Shown here one piece after another: positions 12,801 through 21,800 of a DNA stretch of 64,000 nucleotides (positions are counted from its first letter, which is position 1; each line of letters opens with the position of its first letter). The stretch lies in NCBI RefSeq assembly GCF_016801865.2, contig NC_068938.1:79201316-79265315 (forward strand), read 5' to 3'. Below the pieces are notes generated by a model. It was not told where the DNA came from, did not search any database, and saw nothing but the letters and a program-made list of their open reading frames with translations. The translations under genes were made by a program, and so were the position numbers. The stretch comes from Culex pipiens pallens. Its lineage: Eukaryota; Arthropoda; Insecta; Diptera; Culicidae.

Positions 12801-15800
12801 TGTATCTTTGATTTCAGGTGGTAGCCCCGAGTAAGCCCAGATTTGGACCTCCCTAATGTTCAAGTGGGTTTTAAAACTATTTTCGTTTATTAACCTACCT
12901 CAGTTAAAACCAGATTTTTTTACTATTCCTCTTTTAATTCTTACGATACATAAAAACCAGAAACAGCCGAAAATTTAATGTTATTTTTTGAATATTTTTC
13001 AATTAACCGCAGCTCGTACCCGTCTTTTCCATTTCCTCATTACAGTACAGCGCTCGGGACACCTCACCGCTGAGCATTTACATCATGCACCCGTTCTGGA
13101 ATTGGCTCGTCGAGGTAAGTAAACCATATAAACCGATTGCAACATCAGGCTAATCCCTTTTTCCTACGGCCGGCGCGGTTGAGGCTCCAAAGCCATGCTT
13201 CCGCGTGCTATAATTTACGACTGCGACTGGGCCAATCGCTATATCATTAAGGGGCCGGGCTCGGGCGGTCGAGGAACCGTTATGCCTTCGCCGGATTGTG
13301 CTGATTCTGGGCTTGTTTTAATGTACATGTTTTGCTCTCCTTTTGATGTTGGGAAGCGCCAGAAGTGCCCTTCATCGCGTTGAGTGGCTGTATCCTGGAA
13401 GTGATTTTGTTTGGACTGTTGCTTTTGCTGTGATTTTGGCTTGGTGGTGAAATGTAGAAAATGTTGCAAAATGAAATGAAATCCATGTTGACAAAATTTC
13501 ATAAAATTTGAGCAATTTACTGTTGAAGTCAAAACGAGTAGCTCTTGGAAGTTAAATTTTGCATTCGGTTACGAAATTGCCAAACTGTCCAAATTCGTTT
13601 GTTTGTACTGATACCGAGTTGAAGCACAGCGCAACATGCGTGGATTAAACAGACATGTGTGATAAGAGCAAAAAAATCTTGGAAATCGGTGAGGTTTGTT
13701 GAAATTGCGGCCAAGACAAGAAGTAAATACATAGATTGATAAGAACGCATACATTCAGTTACATAAAATAGACGCGTTAAAATTCGCAAACAAATTTCGT
13801 ATCACTTTGAAAATCTCAGAAGAGACGTGAAATGTCATTCTTAGTATAAATGTCATTTGGATTTTTTTAACCTTTTCCGAATCAGGTAAAAAATTGAAGT
13901 GTGGTTATTTGTGAAATATTATATAAAAAATGTGCACAAATAAGTAATTTTTAGGTTAATTTTTGTAATTTTGTCCAATTCCTATAACAGTAGTTGTTCG
14001 GTAACTAGGCGTCGTTTAACTGGGCGCTCGATAACTGGGCCGTAGCCCAGTTAAAAAGCAGACAAATGTCAAAAAACCAAAACAAACCAAAATGACCTAC
14101 ACAGAAAAAAAAAAGTGAATTTACTCGACACGGAAAAGCTTTATCACATGTAAACTCAGTTGATGTAAATTTGAGATTCGATGTAAACGGTTGAATCACA
14201 CGTAAAATCATGTTTTTACGTATAATTTGTTGCAAATTAACATCAAATTGCATTTAAATTTAAATGTTAAATGACGTGCAAAAGTGTTACATCATAAATG
14301 ATGTAACATTCGGAAATATTTTTTTGTGTGTAGGGGTTAATGGATGCAAAAATCATATTCAATAAATAAAAAAAAACATTTTTCAAACGTTTGTTTAATT
14401 TCAAGCTACAATTAAAGAAATATGAAAAGTATGCATTGTAAATAAATTTGAGTAACTTTTATTGTTATTTTTCATCTGGAAAATATTATGCATCGGTGGT
14501 CCCCTCGTTATTTTTTGTTCAGCCCAGTTAACGAGCAACATTCGGTGACTGGGCTACGTTCTCAGCCCAGTTACCGAACAACTACAATATTTGTTATGTG
14601 ACATTTCGTGCTTGCCATTTCATTAGGGCGCATAACTTTTTTTAGGCAAGAGTGTGTCCCTTTCACACCTTATGTAAACAGTCATTCGAATGAAATGGAT
14701 ACACCATTGTTTACAAAAGTTATGTGCCCTTTTGAAATGTTAGGTTCCATTTTGTCACTAAAAGTTGAATTCCATAAATATGTATTTTTTTAATTTTCGA
14801 AACTTTTTGATATGTTTTAGAAGAACAAAACGCCATTTTTCATCATTAATTTGTTATGCATTTTTTTTATTTTCTAATCAATTTGGTGTCTTCGGCAAAG
14901 TTGTAGGTACACGGACAAATAAATTTCTGTACTTTTTTTATCAGTAGAAGTTAAATACCGTAAATCGGGGTGGATTGAGATTTTTCCGCAAAATTAAGTG
15001 TACAAATTAAATACGTACGGAATGGTATGGAATCATACTGACCATGGTAGAGAGATTGTTCAAAGTACTTGTAGAAAAAGTTTTTATTAAATTTAGAAAA
15101 GTTTAAAAAGTTAGTTAACTATAATTTAAAAATGTTGATTAAAAGTATCATTTCAATATTCTCAAAGTGTCATTATTCTCTCCATGAACATGAATTTGAA
15201 TCGGAAAACGGAATGCGATAATTTGGACAATTTAAAAATGTAACATAAATTTGTAAATAATAAGTATTATGTGTTTTTGAAACATCATTCAAAAAAAATC
15301 TCAAAAACGTGGGTTTTATAGAAAACCTAGATATATGGGTATCAAAAGATCGGAAATTTTATGCCTTTTCCGATGCCACATAGGTTGACTTGTGAATCGG
15401 TTCAGATGCCGGCGGATTTTCCGACGACGTAATTCCGGGTAGGTACGAAATCCCAACGAAAAATCTATTCTAGCGATACAAAGACCCCCAAAACGGTGTT
15501 ATACCCACTCCAAAATGTTTATTTAGCAATTCTATGGTAATATATTGACATTTAGTTGAATTAAAAGTTTGCAAAATTATGTTTAGATAAGTTTTATATA
15601 GAATTTCCAGAGTTATATAAACTTTTATACTAAGTAGTTAGTAAACTTTATATTCAATCCCAATTATTTTTTAAATCAGTCAAGGATACCTATTTGGAGT
15701 CGGGAGCCTGGATTTATGGTGAATTGTCAACAAATAACTTTATTTATGTTAATTTTTCGAAAGGTGAACAAACTTTTTTTTGCACCGTTTTTGATTCTTG

Positions 15801-18800
15801 TAATAGTATTTTTTATATAACTTTTTATATAAATCATCTATTTATGAGCTCTTTGTAACAAAATGTTTGGCATGAGTTTCTGAACAAAACGTAGTACAAG
15901 GTTTCTGAAAATTTTAAATTGTTTACATGTTTCATCACAAAATGTGCATAGTGCCTGGTTGCTGGTTGTTGAAATACAGCCTCTTGAAGCATAAATTTTT
16001 AATTGTTTATTTCTTATTTTTCGGAAACAACAATGAGCTGTCCGATCAACAAAGTCCAAAAATTCAAAATTCAACTTATAGTAGTAAAAAATCAAATAAA
16101 AAAAATCGAGAATCCATGTATCTAATTTTTATGAAAAGTCGCAGTCTAACCTTCAACTTTGCCGAAGATACTAAATCGATCAGAAAATCCCTTCTTAAGA
16201 AACAGATTTCGAATATTCACATGGACAAAGTTTAGTTCGCATTAAACAGCCTTCCTATAAGTAATGATGTTGGAAGGACTATTTCAAGCAATGCGGTTCG
16301 CTTAATTTTACTTAACTTATTTATAAGAAACTTTTATTTTTATCTATAGTCTATGAGACTGAAAATTGGTGAAAAAAAAATAAATGTTTCATTATTGAAA
16401 TTAAAAATTGAAGTAGATCAAGGTTTAAGAATCACATGTGTGTCTTTTTTTCTGTACGCCCTCAGTACTTCCCCAAGTGGGTCGCCCCCAACGTGATGAC
16501 GTTCGCCGGCTTTCTCTTTACGGTGCTCAACTTTGTGATGCTGTCGTGGTACGACTGGGGCTTCTGGGCGAGCACGGACCTGCCGGGGTCCGTCCCCATC
16601 CCGAACTGGTTCTGGGCGGCGGCCGCCGTGAACATCTTCCTCGCGTACACGCTGGACGGCATCGACGGCAAACAGGCCCGCCGGATAGGGCTGTCGGGAC
16701 CGCTGGGGGAGCTGTTCGACCATGGGCTGGACTCGTACTCGGCGTTCTTCATTCCGGGCTGTTTGTACAGTATCTTTGGCCGGGGGGAGTTGTCGGTGCC
16801 GCCAATCCGGATGTACTACATCATGTGGACGATCTTCTTCAACTTTTACCTGTCGCACTGGGAGAAGTACAACACGGGGGTGCTGTACCTGCCCTGGGGG
16901 TACGATCTGGGCATGTGGGTAAGTTGAGACCACTTGGGTTGATCGCTGTAAGCTGTACTGATTTCATTAAATTTTTGATTTCGTAGGGATCGGTGCTGAT
17001 GTACCTGGCCACGTGGCACTACGGCTACCAGGTGTGGAAGACCGAGCTGCCGTGGGGAATCTCGGCCGGTCAGCTGATGGAGCTGGCGTTGCACGTGAGC
17101 GCCATGTCCAACCTGCCCATGGTGCTGTACAACATGTACCGATCGTACAAGGATCGCACCGGGAAGATGCGCACGATCAAGGAAGCGTTGCGTCCGCTGT
17201 TCACGTACGGCACGTTCATGTTCGTGTCGCTGCTGTGGGTGTTCGTCTCGCCGAACGATATTATGAACCGGGACCCGCGCGCGGTCTACATCCTCAGCGG
17301 AACCGTGTTCAGCAACATTAGCGTAAGCAGTTTAGATCCGGATCTTGAAATCGCCGAAAATCTGACAATTTCTTTATTTTAGTGCCGCCTGATTGTGTCC
17401 CAGATGTCCAACACCATTGCCGATACGTTCAACTGGATGACCGGGGTGTTGGGCCTGGCGGTTGTGTTGAGTCTCGCGATGCCCGCCATCGAGCGGCCGC
17501 TGCTGTATCTGCTGGTGGTGGGATCTACGCTGGCCCACTGGGAGTACGGCTCGACGGTGGTAAGTTGTACTCGAATTGTTTTGCGGTCCCGTACAAAGTT
17601 GTTGGGACCCCCGATTTGGCAAAAGATTTAGCATCGATACTTAACTTTGCTTAATAAAACGAAGAGCGATTGTAAGTTCCTGGAGCTTTTTTTACATGGA
17701 GAAAAATCAGTTGCTAAAATTATGATTTTTCTCCGTGTACGGACCTAAAGCAGCTATTAGCCTACGATAAACAAACACAAATTCAAACTTTCGAAAAAAA
17801 ATGTATGCAGGCTGACGTTTTGTTAAACAAACGAAGCAGGAAAACTGTCAAAAAGGGTGAGTTTGTTTGCCGTAGTCTAATAGCCCCTTAAGGAGAGATT
17901 AGACTATGACAAATAAAATCACTCAAATTCGCCATAACTTTTGCTAAACCTTGAAATTTTTAGACATTATTTTTTTTAGTATAAATACACATTTTACAAA
18001 ACTTATACACCTTGGACGACCCTTTGGGGAGCGTCCATAAAAAAAGTTCCTTTAAAGTTATTGGGCTACTTTTCGATTTCAAATTGAAAAAAAAACGTCA
18101 AAAATCCATTTTTTGACCAAAGCTGGTTCTTATGGTCTTAAATGAAAGCTTAGGATGTCCCCTTTCAGAAACCGACCTGGCAAACCGGACTTGGTCGCTG
18201 TGGTCACCGGGAATCTGACACAACCGAAAAAAGCCCCTTTTTGAGACCTCAACTTTGCCGATTTGTATCGCCGGCAAATTTTAACCAATCAAGATGCTCC
18301 GGGTTGCATTCGAGAGATTCTCCTATACTTTGGCCAGATGACCTACCGGTTCCGGAAATCCGGAACATTCGAAAGATCATTTTTTACTGTTTTTCACGTA
18401 TATGCGATACCATTACACTCACGGTAGTTGAAATTGATCCACAAAATTTGCTTAAAACGCAATACACGATTGCCTGAACCACCCTGGAGTGTAATTGGCC
18501 AGTTCCGGGTAACCTGGAACCGGTTCCCGGATACCCGATGAACGGTTAACTTGACTTATTTGTGAAACCCCACCATGACGCACATCAAACTACATGAAAT
18601 TGAATGATTTGTCAATCTATGGTCATGCCGTTGCTCGCTGACCCATCCTGGAACCGATTACCGGTGGCCCCTTGAGGACACTTCAGGAATTTGAGAGAAA
18701 CCCTATCATCCGACATATCAAACTTCATGAATTTTAAGGAAATGCCAATCTATGTTCATTCCGTAGTTCTCTGACCCATTCTGGCCAATCTGGAACCGAT

Positions 18801-21800
18801 TACCGGTGGCCCTTTGAGGACACTTCCGGAATTTGAGAGAAATCCCATCATCCGACATATCAAACTTCATGCAATTCAATGAATTGTCAATATATGGTCA
18901 TGCCGTTGCTCGCTGGCCCATCCTGGCCACTTTGGAACCGATTAGCGGTGGCCCCTTGGGAAGACTTCCGGAATATGAGAGAAATTCTATCATCCGACAC
19001 ATCGAACTTCGTGAAATTAGAATATATGTAAATCTATGGTCAAGCCGTTGTGGTCGAACCCATTCTGGCCACTCAGAAACCAACCTACAGGTGATACAGT
19101 CATCCCACATATTCGGAACGGTTTCCAGATTGTCCAATGTTCAAAAAATCATAGCAAATCGATAATTGAACTTAATGATTCGTTTTTACCTTCATTTGAA
19201 AGCTTTTCTTGCGATCTTTCGAATGCTGTATCGTACATCTGCAAATTTTGACTTTTATATGAAGTTTTTAAAGAATTACTTTGACCCTTGAAATCCACAA
19301 ATTCGGAACACTTTTTTCTTACGAATGTAAACAAACTTTGGATCTCTCCAGGAGTACATATTTATTACCAAATAATGACTTCACACACTGAAACCAATGA
19401 AATTTAAGCTTAGTGATGTTTTATACATGGTTTGATAACTTTTTTCGTGTAAATATCAGTTAAATTCAGGTGTTCCACAATTGTGGGAGGCACAATAACA
19501 TCTCACAATTATGAAACAGGCCATTTGGAGGCAGTGTTTTGCTGCTCTGGACAAAATAGTCTTGAAATGAAGTTTTTGTTCAAAAAGTACTACTTTGACT
19601 AGTGAAATAGCAAGATAATGTCCAAATAAAGGTTCAAAAAATAGTAAGGTCGACAGAAAAGCTACTTTTGGCATGCTACTGACAAATTATCATAAAAGTG
19701 TTCCGAATTTGTGGGTGTTCCGAATATGTGGGATGACTGTACAAGTCGGCAAAGTTGGGGCCTCAAAAAGGTCTTTTTTTGTTGTAGCAGTGACCAAATT
19801 CGGTTTTCCAGGTTTCGGAAATGGGACATCCTACACACCAAATTTTTTTTACTGAAATTCAGTTAAGATTGACTGAATTTTCATCTACAGAAATTTCAGT
19901 AAACGATTCAGTAATTTAGATTTTACTGAATTCTCAGTTAACTGATATTCGTCACTTTGACAGATGATTTACTGAAATTTCAGTAAAATGGTTGTCAAAA
20001 CAACTGAAATTTCAGCAAAAGAAGCATCAAATTATTTTGCTGAAAATTCAGTAATATCTTGTGGCAGTTTGACAGATCATTTGCTGAAGATTCAGCAATC
20101 GTTGCTGGTATTTCAGTTATCAAAATTTGATTTTGCTTGTCATTGAAAATGTTTCCATTTATTTCATCAATCGTCCAAACCTAAAAAACAGTTGGTTAGC
20201 ATCGAGGCATTTGTTATTACCATTTTTCTTATGCATTATGCAGTTACTGATTTTTCAGCAATGTTTTTGTTCATTACCGAATATCAGTAAAAGTGATGAT
20301 TACTTCAGTTAATTATTTTACTGAAATGGCAATCTAAAATTTGCTGTGTAAGCTTTCATTTGAGACCAAGAGAATCAGATTTGGTAAAAAACCGGCGTTT
20401 TTTTAAGCTTGGAGCTTTTTGTTCTTTGTTAATGCCAAGGGAAGGTTAAATGATATTTCGTAAATCTCTCCCAGTCAGTGATTCCCGTGCACCGCGTTCA
20501 ACCGCGTTCTCTGTTTGCTGTACTCGATCAAACACCAGCACCGCGTGTGCACGCGTACAAGCAAACCTAAACTCTGCCGTGTACAGACTGTACCCGTACA
20601 CGAACCTCAAGTTTAAACCGAACCTTGCACCTCGGGTACAAACCCCGTGCAGGCCGACGACGCAGAAAAGAGACAGAAATTTTCCCCTCACGCTCCCTCT
20701 GCTGTAAAGTGGTGTTCCATTCCCAAGTAACCACAAGCACTAAATTGAAGTATTAATTCAGTACTAAATCAGCACTGGAATGTTTTGAAGTAGTAAATAA
20801 GCTTTGCGAATGCTTTAAAGTACCAAAACTTTGCAGCATTACAACTGGCATTAAATCACCATTTACGACCATGAAAATGTGCTTCAAAGCATTTGATGTT
20901 TATCAACAAAGTAACCCATCGATACGGGAAACATTTCAATCAGGCACGCTCTTATTGACTTTAATCCTTCTCCCGTCATACCGTTCTAGTAAGCGTGCGG
21001 GCTAAGGCGCAGTTCCCCCAGTGTGCATCAGTTTCATTTTTGCGTGAACTGGGTTCAATTCCCGCTGATTGAAGTGTTTTTTTTTGTACAAAACCGCAGC
21101 CTGTAATTAAGTCAAATTTTTCAAAACATATTCCCATAGCACAAAGGACATTATCAAAAGTTCTCTGGTAAATTGAATGACTTTTCTCACAAGCAAAAAG
21201 CTGCTTTCCGGAAGTCTGATACACTTTGTGAAATTTTGCCAACCGTGGACCAAGCACTCCTCGGAAAAGCAGTTCCCGTTAGCCGTTAGCCAGTGCTTGT
21301 CCCTTTTAAACCGTAATTAATTGTACTGCACTTGACTGGCTGGCCGCAATTTGCTGAGTGATAATCGATAATTTCCGTCCAACGAAATCACAACGGAAAC
21401 TCGAAACAGCAGAAAGAAAGTCTTAATTAATGTTCGATGCATCAACCACATCGATTAAAACTTTCAAAACAAACACTCAATTCCGAATACATCAGTGGCT
21501 GGCGCGCATCCTGGAGATCGACGAGAAAAATGTAAGAATAACATCAAAGTGTCACACTCACACATGAAACGCAACAGGAGAAAAAAAAAACAAAGGAGGC
21601 CCACCACCAAGTGTGTGAGTGGAGCAGCTGTTCTTTTTTTCCCCCAGCCTTGACGTCGATAAAGCAGTTTGTTTTTGTTCGAGCTTTCGGCGAAGCATTA
21701 AATCGGCATCACTGTGCGCCACTTGAAATGCAGGCCAAGGGTGCACATGATACTGATGATACTCGTCGGTTGACACACCTAGGCGAGGAACATCCCGGAA

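Larger units (their letters stand above)
18085..20405. mobile_element. Foldback element with tandem-repeat core and two nested MITEs
   Basis: The left arm (about 18085-18265) pairs with a right arm split over 19742-19833 and 20349-20405 (phrases AGGATGTCCC, AAACCGGACTTGGTC, CAACTTTGCCGA and complements). Between the arms lies a 142-bp tandem array. Two smaller elements broke it later: 19097-19739 in the core and 19834-20348 in the right arm. Comparing the right arm with the uninterrupted left arm shows the empty target site, which proves the order of insertion. Confidence 0.8.

Noticed and set aside
20990..21075. tRNA-like box B (GGGTTCAATTCCCG)
   Set aside because: No convincing acceptor or anticodon stems; at most a degenerate tRNA-derived relic.
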